A stretch of DNA of 64,000 nt from Anaerocolumna chitinilytica (GCF_014218355.1 NZ_AP023368.1:4713501-4777500); one strand, 5' to 3'; positions 9,097 through 17,791 are shown, counted from the stretch's first letter. Notes: generated from the sequence alone by a model not told the origin. Program-made: numbers and translations.

Positions 9097-9363
9097 TTTT
9101 ACACCTCAATCACATATATTTATGTAAAAGTTAATTATAACCATACTTTCCATCTGTTATCGTATCACACCTGTCCCTTATTTTCAACACGGCACATCCA
9201 ATGTTATCCATAACTCTTACATTACAACGGGTCTCCGACTCTGTTATGTATAAGCTACTTAAGCATAGTCCGAAACCCATCTGAAAAAATATTAACTTAT
9301 CACTTATATACAATCTGCTTGATACCTGCACTAATTACGCAGAATGAAATTCAGCCCGCCGCA

Positions 9364-10260
9364 TTAGCCCTTGATTGCTCCTGCAATGAAGCTATCCTGT
9401 ATCTTCTTGCTAAAGAATATGTAGAATATGAGTGTTGGGAAGGTTGCTAAAACCAACGCTGCACCAATAGGTCCCCAATCTGTTGTATACTGTCCGGAAA
9501 GAGCCTGCACACCCACAGGCAGTGTTTTGTGCACAGAATCACTAATAAAAATATTTGCAAACATCAGCTCGTTCCAGCACTGCAGGAAAGTGTAAATTGA
9601 TACCGTCGCTACTGCCGGCTTCATTAACGGTACTATGATTCGAAAGAAAATACCCCAGGTATTGCAGCCATCGATACAAGCTGCCTCATCGAGATCTATC
9701 GGTAATTCTTGCATGAAGCCTGTGCAAATAAGGATTCCCATCGCTAATGAAAAGGCAGCGTAGGGAATAATAAGCGCTAAGTAAGTATTGAGCAAATGCA
9801 GCTTTGAAAGAGTGACATAGATAGGTACGATTGCCGCATGAATAGGAATCGTTAAGCCAAGCATAAAAAATGCGTTCATTTGCTTCCTTCCCTTCCAAAT
9901 AAATCTTGTCAGGGCAAAAGTCGCCATAAGTGAAAACAGCATAACGATTGCAATGGTCACAACAGCAATAATAGTACTATTTAGAAAATATTTACCAATG
10001 TGTCCAACGCTCATTGCTTTTTCATAATTAGACCACAGCCACTCTTTCGGAAGACCGGCAACGTTTTTACCAAATATTTCTTCATTACTCTTGAGGGAGA
10101 AGGTAAACATCCAATAGACGGGGAACAAGTTAATAAGTGCCCAGATGCCAAATACTATATATACCCAAATCTCTTTTCCCTTAATTCCATTCTTCTGGAA
10201 GGATTCACTCTGAGGTCTGGATTTTTTATTTTGATCCAGAAAATTATCACCGAATTTCAT
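9364..10260 (-). CDS. Carbohydrate ABC transporter permease (MalG-type, CUT1)
   Basis: A 298-residue inner-membrane permease with six predicted helices. It has the EAA-loop motif LPIDLDEAACIDGCNTWGIFFRIIVPL (abbreviated here as the EAA-G-P consensus) that docks with the ATPase, and the C-terminal SFIAGAIKG ending typical of MalG/LacG-type subunits. The start is set to ATG 10260, which follows AAGGAGG; that ribosome site overlaps the stop of the other permease gene, so the two are coupled. No ATPase gene is present in the window, so a shared MsmK-type ATPase from elsewhere is expected. Confidence 0.93.
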   Translation of the reverse strand: MKFGDNFLDQNKKSRPQSESFQKNGIKGKEIWVYIVFGIWALINLFPVYWMFTFSLKSNEEIFGKNVAGLPKEWLWSNYEKAMSVGHIGKYFLNSTIIAVVTIAIVMLFSLMATFALTRFIWKGRKQMNAFFMLGLTIPIHAAIVPIYVTLSKLHLLNTYLALIIPYAAFSLAMGILICTGFMQELPIDLDEAACIDGCNTWGIFFRIIVPLMKPAVATVSIYTFLQCWNELMFANIFISDSVHKTLPVGVQALSGQYTTDWGPIGAALVLATFPTLIFYIFFSKKIQDSFIAGAIKG

Positions 10261-10264
10261 GTTG

Positions 10265-11146
10265 TTAATCCTCCTTATCCTTAAATATGCGGCCAATAAT
10301 CAAAGCAAATGCGAAGCATAACACAATGAGAAGGAAAGCAATCGTACTGCCCATGCCATATCTATTACGCAGGAATAACATACTTATCATCAGCGTACTA
10401 GGCACCTCCGTTGAGTGTAACGGTCCGCCATTTGTTAAAACATATATTAAGTCAAAAGACTTAAGGGAGCCAGTAACAGCGAAAATAGTGCTTATCTTTA
10501 GTATTGGCTTTATGTATGGCAAAATAATATAACGGTTTATCTGTCCTTCTCTTGCTCCATCAATCATTGCTGCCTCACGGTACTCGGTGGGAACACTCTT
10601 TACACCCGCAAACATTAGCAGCATATGATAACCGACATACTGCCATAAAACAGGTACGAAAGTTGCACCAAGTGCGGTAGATCTATTACCAAGCCAAATC
10701 TTTGCCAAACTATCCAGACCGAGAGCTCTTAGCGTTACATTAAGCAGACCGTAGGATGGATTGTAAATCTTTAGCCAGAGCTGACCGATAACCACAGTCG
10801 ATATAAGAACGGGCATAAAATAAATTGAGAGGAAACCTCGTTCCCCCTTTCTTCCCTTGCCGAGAAGAAGTGCAAGCCCCAACGCAAGAGGTAATTGAAT
10901 TACTACTGAAAGCAGTGCTAAAAGCAACGCATTACCCAGAGCCTTCACAAAGCCTATAGAATTACTGGTAAACAGTTCACTATAATTTTCTAATCCAATG
11001 AAAGTCTTTTTTCCAAAGCCGTTCCAATCAAATAAGCTGTAATAACCCGATATAAATATCGGTGCAACAAGAATAAAAAGAAAAAGAATCAGCGCAGGGA
11101 GTATAAAAAGAATAATTGTTAGTTTATTACTGTATAGTTTTTTCAT
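10265..11146 (-). CDS. Carbohydrate ABC transporter permease (MalF-type, CUT1)
   Basis: A 293-residue permease with six predicted helices and the EAA motif (YREAAMIDGAREGQINRYI). It opens with Lys-Leu-Tyr and a long first helix as in UgpA/MalF-type sugar permeases. ATG 11146 is chosen because GGAAGGAATC precedes it; the open frame extends further upstream but that part overlaps an intergenic hairpin. It forms the heterodimeric channel with the permease at 9364-10260, fed by the binding protein at 11298-12635. Confidence 0.93.
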   Translation of the reverse strand: MKKLYSNKLTIILFILPALILFLFILVAPIFISGYYSLFDWNGFGKKTFIGLENYSELFTSNSIGFVKALGNALLLALLSVVIQLPLALGLALLLGKGRKGERGFLSIYFMPVLISTVVIGQLWLKIYNPSYGLLNVTLRALGLDSLAKIWLGNRSTALGATFVPVLWQYVGYHMLLMFAGVKSVPTEYREAAMIDGAREGQINRYIILPYIKPILKISTIFAVTGSLKSFDLIYVLTNGGPLHSTEVPSTLMISMLFLRNRYGMGSTIAFLLIVLCFAFALIIGRIFKDKED

Positions 11147-11170
11147 CTTGATTCCTTCCCTAATAGATAA

Positions 11171-11221
11171 GAAGCGGCTCCCTGATGATTTTGATCCAGA
11201 CAATCGTTGGGAAACCGCTTC
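11171..11221 (-). promoter_or_regulatory. Intergenic stem-loop between binding-protein and permease genes
   Basis: Arms GAAGCGG (11171-11177) and CCGCTTC (11215-11221) pair, with further CCC/GGG pairing inside. It has no T-run, so it is more likely an mRNA-stabilising or attenuating hairpin than a full terminator. It sits where many sugar ABC operons raise binding-protein transcript over permease transcript. Confidence 0.6.
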
Positions 11222-11297
11222 TTTCTTTATCAAATCAGAACCTAATGGCTTAACGGCTCTCATTCATGTTTCTTATATTAATAAATACTTCCCAGAA

Positions 11298-12635
11298 TTA
11301 TTTTTTAAGGTCTTTATCAAGACCTTCAGCAAATGCCTTGCCATCAATAGCAGAAGCATAAATCTGATTAACATAGTCAAGATAAATATTTGCATTATCA
11401 GCAGACTGAATACCATCTCCAAACAGAACACTTTGCTTTGAATTATTCATAATGTCAGCAACTGCCAGTGTCAGAGGGTTGAGTTTACTTGTATCATAAT
11501 CGGGTTTCCATGCCGGAAGACCATTTCCATCAAGGTAACCATAGTGGCAAACACCCTTAGCAAGTTCCAATGCAGCCTCTGCAGCAACCTCAGGATTCTT
11601 AGAACTAGCTGAAACAGCAAGTGAATCACTAGGTCCTCCAATGAGCTCGCCCAACTGAGACTTGGTAGAATCAATAACCGGGAACTCAGCTACCTGAATC
11701 TTATCAGCTATATCAACAAAACTTGCACAGTTCCATGTACCATTAATATAGAAAGCGTACTTTCCTGCTATGAAGTTTGCTTTTACTTCGTCATTACTAA
11801 GTGCAATTCCTTCCGGATCAAAATAATTCTTTTTAATCATTTCCTGGAAATTATTAACTGCGCTAATAACTCCATCATTATTCCATGGTGTTTTGCCAAG
11901 GTACATATCGGTAAGTGCGGAAGCACCAACACTCTTCTCGATAATGGACTCAAGATACTCGGTAACACACCAGGTCTCTTTCCCTGAACAGCCAAAAGGA
12001 ATAATTCCCTTTGCAACAAGAGCGTCACAGCACTTCAACAATTCTTCATATGTACTGGGAACTGTATCGAAACCTGCTTGTTTGAGAAGTTCCTTATTAG
12101 CAAACATAGCAACAACATTGTAATTTGTTGGTGCAGCATAGAGCTTGCCGTCATATTTGTGGTTTACTAACACTTTATCAGGTAATTCAGATGCATACTT
12201 AGCATAAGCTTCATCTAAGCTATAAACACGACCAGCATCAACAAATTCTCTAAGGAAACCGCCTCCCCATGTGAAGAAGATATCCGGCAGTTCATTTGCT
12301 GCAGCGGCAGCTTTAATCTTTGTCTTGTAATCCTGGTTTTGGGTAGCTTCCCATTTGAGGTTGATTTCCGGATGTGCTTTCTGGAAATCAGCGATGGCAG
12401 TTTCATAAGCATGACGATTTGAATCGCTCTCTACTGCTATACACCACATAGTAAGATTGGTAGGTTCACTCTTGGTTACAGCCGGTGTGTCTGTTGCTGC
12501 AGGTGTATCTGTTGCTGCAGCTTCGGTTGCTGTAGGTGTAGCATTGTTAGTAGATGTGCTGGAATCTTTTTTTCCGCATGCTGCGAGAGATACAAGCAAC
12601 ATCATAGTCATAAGTAACGCAATGACTTTTTTCAT
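11298..12635 (-). CDS. Extracellular sugar-binding lipoprotein of ABC transporter
   Basis: A 445-residue lipoprotein with lipobox SLAAC (Cys20), then a Thr/Ala/Pro-rich linker (about 25-58) that tethers the domain to the membrane, then a type I extracellular solute-binding fold. Recognisable parts are TNLTMWCIAVESDSN at the first strand, FQKAHPEINLKWEA, and IAGKYAFYINGTWN. Family 1 binding proteins capture oligosaccharides and deliver them to MalF/MalG-type permeases, which follow directly. The start has a good AGGAGG site. The ligand is unknown. Confidence 0.94.
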   Translation of the reverse strand: MKKVIALLMTMMLLVSLAACGKKDSSTSTNNATPTATEAAATDTPAATDTPAVTKSEPTNLTMWCIAVESDSNRHAYETAIADFQKAHPEINLKWEATQNQDYKTKIKAAAAANELPDIFFTWGGGFLREFVDAGRVYSLDEAYAKYASELPDKVLVNHKYDGKLYAAPTNYNVVAMFANKELLKQAGFDTVPSTYEELLKCCDALVAKGIIPFGCSGKETWCVTEYLESIIEKSVGASALTDMYLGKTPWNNDGVISAVNNFQEMIKKNYFDPEGIALSNDEVKANFIAGKYAFYINGTWNCASFVDIADKIQVAEFPVIDSTKSQLGELIGGPSDSLAVSASSKNPEVAAEAALELAKGVCHYGYLDGNGLPAWKPDYDTSKLNPLTLAVADIMNNSKQSVLFGDGIQSADNANIYLDYVNQIYASAIDGKAFAEGLDKDLKK

Positions 12636-12672
12636 TATACTCCTCCTATAAAATAATAATTTTATTTATGTT

Positions 12673-12699
12673 AATGTGATATGAAGTCCAAATCACATT
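12673..12699 (-). other. Hairpin between lipoprotein and binding-protein genes
   Basis: Perfect 8-bp arms AATGTGAT and ATCACATT enclose 11 bases. There is no strong T-run. It may be a processing or partial termination hairpin, or an operator-like palindrome before the binding-protein gene. Confidence 0.35.
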
Positions 12700-12709
12700 T
12701 CCATCTTTT

Positions 12710-13288
12710 TTATTTACTGCTTGTTTTAACCATAGGCCACGGATATTCTATCTGCAGGTTACTATCAGCTAAGTGATAATAGCACACTGTATCTTCAAAT
12801 TGATCCTTGTAAACAAGCTTAAAGGTCGAATTCTTATCATCAACCGTATAATTGCCGGAAAAAAAACCATCCTCCAAGAATGTTCCTGCCTCTGTAAAAG
12901 AGTAAGACCAGTTTTTTTCTGCGCAAGCCCATTCGCCTACCAGCCCTTGAGGTTCCCCCTTACCAGTAAAGCTATATGTATTATTGCTATATAAGTACAT
13001 CCCCTCGTCATTCATTAAATAGCGAAGCTTTATTGTATTACCGTCTTTATCCTTTAAATCAATAAATTGACTGTCACATTCGAAGGAATAATCCTTTCCT
13101 TCGTACTGTGCGGTACCATCTTTATGAAATACTGCGATAGCCTTCTCTTTATCATGTGAATAAGCCCAACTGCCGTAAATCCTCTTTGCTTCGTTGGATT
13201 TAACGTCGGCATTCTTATCACATGCTGCCACCAACAGCACTATGAGCACAATCACCAAAAAAGTTGGTATATATTTAATTTTTTTCAT
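12710..13288 (-). CDS. Lipoprotein with two repeated beta-sheet modules (DUF5640/lipocalin-like)
   Basis: Start placed at ATG 13288 after AGAGGGAAATGC. The 192-residue product has lipobox VAAC. The mature part appears to be two similar modules: one starts IYGSWAYSHDKEK and one LVGEWACAEKNWS. Each runs G-x-W, then a strand with phenylalanine, then a D-G/E-A-G turn, and ends in a YLY/LQI strand. This looks like small lipocalin-like (DUF5640-type) domains. It is the first leftward gene before the binding protein and may help sugar capture; that role is a guess. Confidence 0.7.
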   Translation of the reverse strand: MKKIKYIPTFLVIVLIVLLVAACDKNADVKSNEAKRIYGSWAYSHDKEKAIAVFHKDGTAQYEGKDYSFECDSQFIDLKDKDGNTIKLRYLMNDEGMYLYSNNTYSFTGKGEPQGLVGEWACAEKNWSYSFTEAGTFLEDGFFSGNYTVDDKNSTFKLVYKDQFEDTVCYYHLADSNLQIEYPWPMVKTSSK

Positions 13289-13367
13289 GCATTTCCCTCT
13301 CTCTGGTACCATTATATAATTATCTTTCTGGAACTTAAATGTAATATATTTACTTCAGTAAGCACTA

Positions 13368-13385
13368 TTTTTACCATTTTTACCA
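13368..13385. promoter_or_regulatory. Tandem TTTTTACCA pair upstream of the sugar-uptake operon
   Basis: Two perfect adjacent 9-bp copies, TTTTTACCA at 13368-13376 and 13377-13385, about 80 bp upstream of the first gene of the operon. Direct-repeat half sites are what an AraC-type response regulator such as the one at 6533 would bind. Assignment is by position only. Confidence 0.4.
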
Positions 13386-13489
13386 ATATGCATAATTTAT
13401 TCGTTTTGTGTATAGAGTTGTTTCTATTCAACTGGGAGGGAGTAAGCAAGAGCAACTTTATAGGCTCTCGCTTTCACAGGCCATATAAC

Positions 13490-13517
13490 GAAAAGCAGCC
13501 CCAAAGGACTGCTTTTC
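13490..13517 (-). terminator. Terminator of the LD-carboxypeptidase gene (GAAAAGCAG family)
   Basis: Arms GAAAAGCAG and CTGCTTTTC pair, with inner CC/GG. On the minus strand a second A/T-rich stretch follows. Almost the same hairpin occurs at 29055 and 33631. Confidence 0.75.
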
Positions 13518-13526
13518 TCTGGTATG

Positions 13527-14543
13527 TTAATCTATTACTGCAGATTCCAGTATAGTAAATCTTGCGTTATCACAATCTAATTCAGCAAGCGTTCCAATAG
13601 GAATCACCATCATAGGTGTTCTATGACCAAAATCCACATTCGCAAGAATCGGAAAATCTATTAATCCCTCTTCTTCACATATCACTTTTAATAATTGAGC
13701 TTCTTCTTCATTCCGTAAATTTGTACAAATTAATCCTTTCGCTTGCCTAAACATACCTGTAGCTGCAAATGCTCTCACTTGATGCAAACCTGAAATCTCG
13801 TCACTGTACGGTATTCCGATTTCCATAAAAATTATACTGTCTTTCCATTGCTCAACTGATGGGAATATACTCGTTCCCATAATTTGCTGCAGGGGTCCGC
13901 AGCATCCTCCGAGTAATCGTCCTTGAACCTTTCCTTTGCCGTTAATAACTTTATAACCAGTATTATTCGTCCAATGAACTTGCTCCTTATTATTTCCCCA
14001 GTTAATACATGTCCAAGCTTTACATGGCTCTGCTTCGCCGATTACATTACTTGAAAATAAAACCCTATCCATCCAGTGTTTTGTATATTCATCCAGCTTA
14101 CCCGGTTGCGCTATTGGGGTTAATAGACTGGGTCCATAGAAGGATGAGACACCTGCGTATGTAAAAACATTATGTAATGTTGATATGTCAGAAAAGCCCA
14201 TCATAACCTTAGGATTATTTCTAATAATTTCATAGTTTATGTACGGGAGAAGCCGATAACTATCATCGCCTCCCATGTTAGTAATTATCCCTTTTACTTT
14301 CGTATTGCATAAGGCCCACATTAAATCATCAACGCGTGCTTTAGGGTTCTTATATAGAAAGTCGCTCCCTTTCATTGCATTCGGTGTTTCAACTACATTG
14401 AGTTCAAATATCTCCTTCAATCTTGTTTTTCCGATCTCATATCTTTCCAGCATATCCACATCTCCGGCTCTTCCCCCGGAAATCGATATTGTCGCTACCG
14501 TATCACCCTTTTGTAGTTTTCTTGGCTTTATTAATCTCTCCAT
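13527..14543 (-). CDS. LD-carboxypeptidase / MccF-like serine peptidase (family S66)
   Basis: A 338-residue cytoplasmic protein of the S66 family. The nucleophile is Ser118 in the nucleophile elbow GFSDIS; the other triad members are likely a Glu in the FMEIGIP region and the His in VDFGHRTPM. Family members cut the L-D bond of murein tetrapeptides (recycling) or inactivate microcin C-like peptide-nucleotides (MccF). ATG 14543 is used because AAAGGAGG lies seven bases upstream; ATG 14549 is too close to it. The gene is preceded by a MerR gene and a MerR-type promoter, so it is probably induced by a toxic compound. Confidence 0.9.
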   Translation of the reverse strand: MERLIKPRKLQKGDTVATISISGGRAGDVDMLERYEIGKTRLKEIFELNVVETPNAMKGSDFLYKNPKARVDDLMWALCNTKVKGIITNMGGDDSYRLLPYINYEIIRNNPKVMMGFSDISTLHNVFTYAGVSSFYGPSLLTPIAQPGKLDEYTKHWMDRVLFSSNVIGEAEPCKAWTCINWGNNKEQVHWTNNTGYKVINGKGKVQGRLLGGCCGPLQQIMGTSIFPSVEQWKDSIIFMEIGIPYSDEISGLHQVRAFAATGMFRQAKGLICTNLRNEEEAQLLKVICEEEGLIDFPILANVDFGHRTPMMVIPIGTLAELDCDNARFTILESAVID

Positions 14544-14565
14544 AGACATACCTCCTTTATTTATA

Positions 14566-14596
14566 AAGATAGACTATGTCCCTGGGGTAGAGTCAA
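14566..14596 (-). promoter_or_regulatory. MerR-type promoter of the LD-carboxypeptidase gene
   Basis: On the minus strand, -35 TTGACT (14591-14596) and -10 TATCTT (14566-14571) are separated by 19 bp, the stretched spacer typical of MerR-family activation. The spacer region holds a dyad centred on CCC-A-GGG with outer arms GACT and AGTC. It starts six bases after the stop codon of the MerR gene at 14602. Confidence 0.8.
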
Positions 14597-14601
14597 TAGT
14601 T

Positions 14602-15072
14602 CTATAACCAAAATATTTGTGTTATGAAATTTTCAAATTTTATATTTTCCAAACAAGCTATTTTTGACATTACGCTTGCTTTTTCTTTGTCGGTAAGTCT
14701 GTCTTTGTATTCCTTTTCCTGTTCCGATACTTGAATCATACCTTCTAAAGCCTCGATATTATATAGTAAAGTGTCCACTTTCTTTTGTGTTTCTGCTTTT
14801 TTAAGCTGTAAAATCCTAGATAATTCAGTTGCATCAATTTGTCTATTTAACATATCTGCTATTTCTTTTAAGCTAAAACCAACACTTTTTAAACTTAATA
14901 TTGTATTAAGCTTATTCACTTGTTTAGTGGCATAATATCTATATCCTGTTGCATTATCTGTATATTCCGGCTGGTACAGTTTCATTTTATCATATAGTCG
15001 TAATGTTTTAACACTTATATCAAATATTTCAGCCATTTCACCTATCTTAAAATAGTACTCCTCATCTTTCAT
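14602..15072 (-). CDS. MerR family transcriptional regulator, short form
   Basis: A 156-residue protein. The winged helix (about 8-75) is clear: FKIGEMAEIFDISVKTLRLY, then GYRYYATKQVNKLN. A long coiled coil follows (about 80-125). A GyrI-like effector domain as in BmrR or TipA (250+ residues) is absent; only a short tail remains. ATG 15072 follows GGTGGGGG. It is upstream of the LD-carboxypeptidase gene and of a 19-bp-spacer promoter, which it probably twists into activity. Ligand sensing would have to occur through the short tail or the coiled coil. Confidence 0.88.
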   Translation of the reverse strand: MKDEEYYFKIGEMAEIFDISVKTLRLYDKMKLYQPEYTDNATGYRYYATKQVNKLNTILSLKSVGFSLKEIADMLNRQIDATELSRILQLKKAETQKKVDTLLYNIEALEGMIQVSEQEKEYKDRLTDKEKASVMSKIACLENIKFENFITQIFWL

Positions 15073-15183
15073 ATACATCCCCCACCACAGAATTTTTGAA
15101 TGCTTTAAGCTGTATTGATAAAAATATTGTAAAACACAAAAGGTTCCAACGCAAACAATTTTTGTAAGCCAGTGATAAATCTA

Positions 15184-15230
15184 AAAAACCCCATAACAAC
15201 TATTTTTCAATAGGTGATACGGGGTCCTTT
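15184..15230 (-). terminator. Terminator of the VOC gene (conserved-loop family)
   Basis: Arms CCCCATA and TACGGGG (one mismatch) with inner CTATT/AATAG pairing. On the minus strand it ends in GGGGTTTTTTAG. The loop is nearly the same as that at 26874-26913. Confidence 0.8.
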
Positions 15231-15313
15231 GTTTATCCTTTACTTATACTGTACAGAATCAATTTTTGATTAGTATAACACTTAATCATTATTTATTTTA
15301 TGTAATCTATGAT

Positions 15314-15703
15314 TCATTCATGGGAGCATAAACAAAACGGATGTCCTGCTGGGTCAAGAAGAGTAATCCACTGAGGACCCCAGTCAGGCTGCCAGTATTG
15401 AATAAGCGGTTTCTTCGCTCCTAATGATAAGGCAAATTGCACGGCACTATCCATATCTTTGACTGTAAAATCCAGATGTACCATTTTCATTTGTTCTTTT
15501 CTTGAATCCGGCCATACAGGCGGGATATAATCTTCATCAAATTGGCAAGAAATACTGATTGCCACACCTGGAATAGAAATAGACACAAAATTATCTATTT
15601 CATAAACAATCTCTCCATCTAGTAGAGCCATATAAAATTTTGCAAGCTCTGCCGGTTGCCTGCAGTCTAAAACCACACTCTGTAATTTTATGAACGGTTT
15701 CAT
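15314..15703 (-). CDS. VOC (glyoxalase / bleomycin resistance-type) family protein
   Basis: A 129-residue protein made of two beta-alpha-beta-beta-beta modules: FIKLQSVVLDCRQPAELAKF starts the first and MVHLDFTVKDMDSAVQFALS the second. LLDPAGHPFCLCSH forms the last strand with the Asp-Pro-x-Gly-x-Pro-Phe ending typical of the family. Such proteins bind a metal and act on, or sequester, small electrophiles or antibiotics. The start has AGGAGG. It is a stand-alone gene with its own terminator. Confidence 0.85.
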   Translation of the reverse strand: MKPFIKLQSVVLDCRQPAELAKFYMALLDGEIVYEIDNFVSISIPGVAISISCQFDEDYIPPVWPDSRKEQMKMVHLDFTVKDMDSAVQFALSLGAKKPLIQYWQPDWGPQWITLLDPAGHPFCLCSHE

Positions 15704-16026
15704 ATTTTACTCCTCCTTTTATTGATGTTTAACATTTCTTACTTCCAAAAGTAATTCAGGGCTTAGAGCTGTTCCTTTAATATTATAGCTATATGTGAAA
15801 ACAACTCTGTTATATAATAACCTTCTAATGTTTTGGCATCAACCGCAAACATTTTTATGAATAAAAATGTTCCTCCCAATACAAACCATTTAGAACTTTT
15901 ATTATTGTTGATTAAAATATTATCAGTAGTTTACCACTGTGGCATATTATCCAAAGTATTAATTTACACCAAGCTTAACGTTCTCTGAGTGTATTACATC
16001 CTTGGTAATCGTAATATCCAGACCGT
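15704..16026. other. Intergenic region with possible coding remnants
   Basis: 323 bp between the TetR and VOC genes. On the minus strand a 55-codon frame without a start codon ends with a TAA at 15763-15765; it includes VDAKTLEGYYITELFSHIA, which looks protein-like. A shorter startless frame ends near 15960 (ITITKDVIHSENVKLGVN). They may be pieces of one decayed gene. I recognise no family, so no gene is called. Confidence 0.35.
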
Positions 16027-16608
16027 TCAATTTTTCTCAAAAATCAAATCTACAAAGGAATTAATCAAAGCAGTTGGATCATCAAATCCTTTTTCAGGCT
16101 CTATATGCCCAGTAGAATTAAGTTCAACAAGTCCTATTATGAATGCAGATACCATTGCTGTTAATTGTATCGGTGATTTATTGCCTGTATATTTTTGTTC
16201 ATGGGATTTTTCAAAACATTTGTAGAAAACCCCAAATACCTCAGTAGCTGCAATATGCAGGTTACCATATTGCTCTTTGTCCCATTGTTTGAGGAACATC
16301 AATTTATAATGCTCTTGATTTTTTATACCAAAACTATAAAAAGTAAATAATATTTCATAAACAAGTTTTCTGGGTTCGTCTATTTCACTACTTAATTTGT
16401 AAATACGACTGTTTAACATTTCAAAATTCTCTGTGACTATAGCTGCAAGTAATTCTTCTTTATTTTTAAAATATACATAAACTGCACCTCTAGATAAATT
16501 CATTTCTTTTCCAAGATCACGCATACTAACCGAATCAACACCATTGGCATCTATCATTTTTCTTGTAACATCTATCAGCCTCTGTTTTGTGTCATTGCTG
16601 TTTTTCAT
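16027..16608 (-). CDS. TetR family transcriptional repressor
   Basis: A 193-residue protein. The N-terminal TetR HTH (about 8-55) is clear: LIDVTRKMIDANGVDSVSMR, DLGKEMNLSRGAVYVYFKNK and EELLAA. The C-terminal two thirds is an all-helical ligand-binding domain of unknown specificity. It starts after AGAGG and is divergent from an SDR gene at 16746. Two perfect TTGACACTGTCAA palindromes lie in the 137-bp intergenic region and are its likely operators, so it probably represses both itself and the SDR. Confidence 0.92.
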   Translation of the reverse strand: MKNSNDTKQRLIDVTRKMIDANGVDSVSMRDLGKEMNLSRGAVYVYFKNKEELLAAIVTENFEMLNSRIYKLSSEIDEPRKLVYEILFTFYSFGIKNQEHYKLMFLKQWDKEQYGNLHIAATEVFGVFYKCFEKSHEQKYTGNKSPIQLTAMVSAFIIGLVELNSTGHIEPEKGFDDPTALINSFVDLIFEKN

Positions 16609-16654
16609 ATTAACCTCTTTCCTGGTATATCAATAATTAATTCTACAGTATTAT

Positions 16655-16719
16655 ATTGACACTGTCAATGTAATGGATTACAATTCATTTAAGTTGACAC
16701 TGTCAATGTTAGATATAAT
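16655..16719. promoter_or_regulatory. Divergent TetR operator region with two identical palindromes
   Basis: The 13-bp near-perfect palindrome TTGACACTGTCAA occurs at 16656-16668 and 16694-16706, centres 38 bp apart. A TATAAT -10 box for the SDR gene lies at 16714-16719, and one for the TetR gene can be read on the minus strand at 16650-16655. Each operator therefore overlaps the spacer region of one promoter. Confidence 0.85.
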
Positions 16720-16745
16720 CAAATCATTTAATAAGGAGTGTAATT

Positions 16746-17720
16746 ATGACAACAGAAATAAATTCAAGTAAAAAAACAATTATTATTACAGGTGGAAACT
16801 CAGGATTAGGTTATGAATGTGCTAAGAATGTTGCAAAAGACAATAAAAATAATTATGTGATACTGGCTTGCCGTAATGCAATGAAAGCAAAGGCAGCAGT
16901 AGATTCACTCATAAAAGAAACAAGTAATAACAACATATTTACTATGGAACTTGACCTTGCTTCCTTAGAATCGGTTAGAAATTTTGTCAGCCAGTATTCA
17001 AATTCTAACTATCCCCCACTATATGGTTTGGTGTGCAACGCAGGATTAATTATGGTTGATAAAACATATTACACTAAAGATGGATTTGAAAGCACTTTTG
17101 GAATTAATCATCTTGGACACTTTTTATTAGTCAATATGCTGCTCGAAAAAATGATTAATTCCAGCCGAATTATCTTTGTCAGCAGTGGAACTCATGACCC
17201 CGAACAAAAGACAATCGTCGCTCCACCAGTATATGAGAGTGCCAGATTGCTTGCCTATCCTAAGGAAATGAGTCAAAATGAAAGTATGATTACGGTCGGT
17301 CAACGTCGATATTCTACTTCAAAATTATGTAATATATATTGCACTTATGAGCTTGCTGAAAGAATAACGAAAGAAACGAATAAAAACATAACAGTAAATG
17401 CTTTTAATCCGGGACAGATGCCTGGAACAGGATTTTCCCGTACCTTTCCGCCATTAATGAAACTTATGCTCAAACATATCCTTCCTGTACTAACATTGTT
17501 TCATAAAAATGCAACCACTGCCAAAACATCAGGTAAAGCATTGGCATCATTGCTTTTAAATCCTGAACTAAATGAAACTACAGGTAAATATTTTGACGGT
17601 ACAAAGGAAATTAGATCTTCGGAGCTATCCTATAATAAAGAAAACAGAAAAGATTTATGGAGGACAAGTGTAGAATTGACAAAACTGAACAAAGCAGAAA
17701 CAATACTAGGTTTGGACTAA
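16746..17720 (+). CDS. Short-chain dehydrogenase/reductase (protochlorophyllide reductase-like)
   Basis: A 324-residue SDR. Cofactor motif TGGNSGLGYE lies near residues 15-24, the NAG motif in LVCNAGLIM, the catalytic Ser in IIFVSSGTHD, and the YxxxK motif in RRYSTSKLCN. The length and the FGINHLGHFLLV signature put it in the retinol dehydrogenase / protochlorophyllide reductase-like branch, which reduces diverse carbonyls with NADPH. It follows AAGGAG and is divergent from the TetR repressor that likely controls it. Physiological substrate unknown. Confidence 0.9.
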   Translation: MTTEINSSKKTIIITGGNSGLGYECAKNVAKDNKNNYVILACRNAMKAKAAVDSLIKETSNNNIFTMELDLASLESVRNFVSQYSNSNYPPLYGLVCNAGLIMVDKTYYTKDGFESTFGINHLGHFLLVNMLLEKMINSSRIIFVSSGTHDPEQKTIVAPPVYESARLLAYPKEMSQNESMITVGQRRYSTSKLCNIYCTYELAERITKETNKNITVNAFNPGQMPGTGFSRTFPPLMKLMLKHILPVLTLFHKNATTAKTSGKALASLLLNPELNETTGKYFDGTKEIRSSELSYNKENRKDLWRTSVELTKLNKAETILGLD

Positions 17721-17791
17721 AAATGTACGCTTATGCATATCCTCATCAGAATTAATATAGCTTACTCAAAATCATATACAAAGGCCACAAA

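Noticed and set aside
9131..9331. Open frame of 66 codons upstream of the kinase gene
   Set aside because: No ribosome site, no family resemblance; lies in the intergenic region of the operon and is most likely chance.
15763..15930. Startless 55-codon frame between TetR and VOC genes
   Set aside because: No start codon or ribosome site and no recognised family; recorded only as a possible decayed gene.
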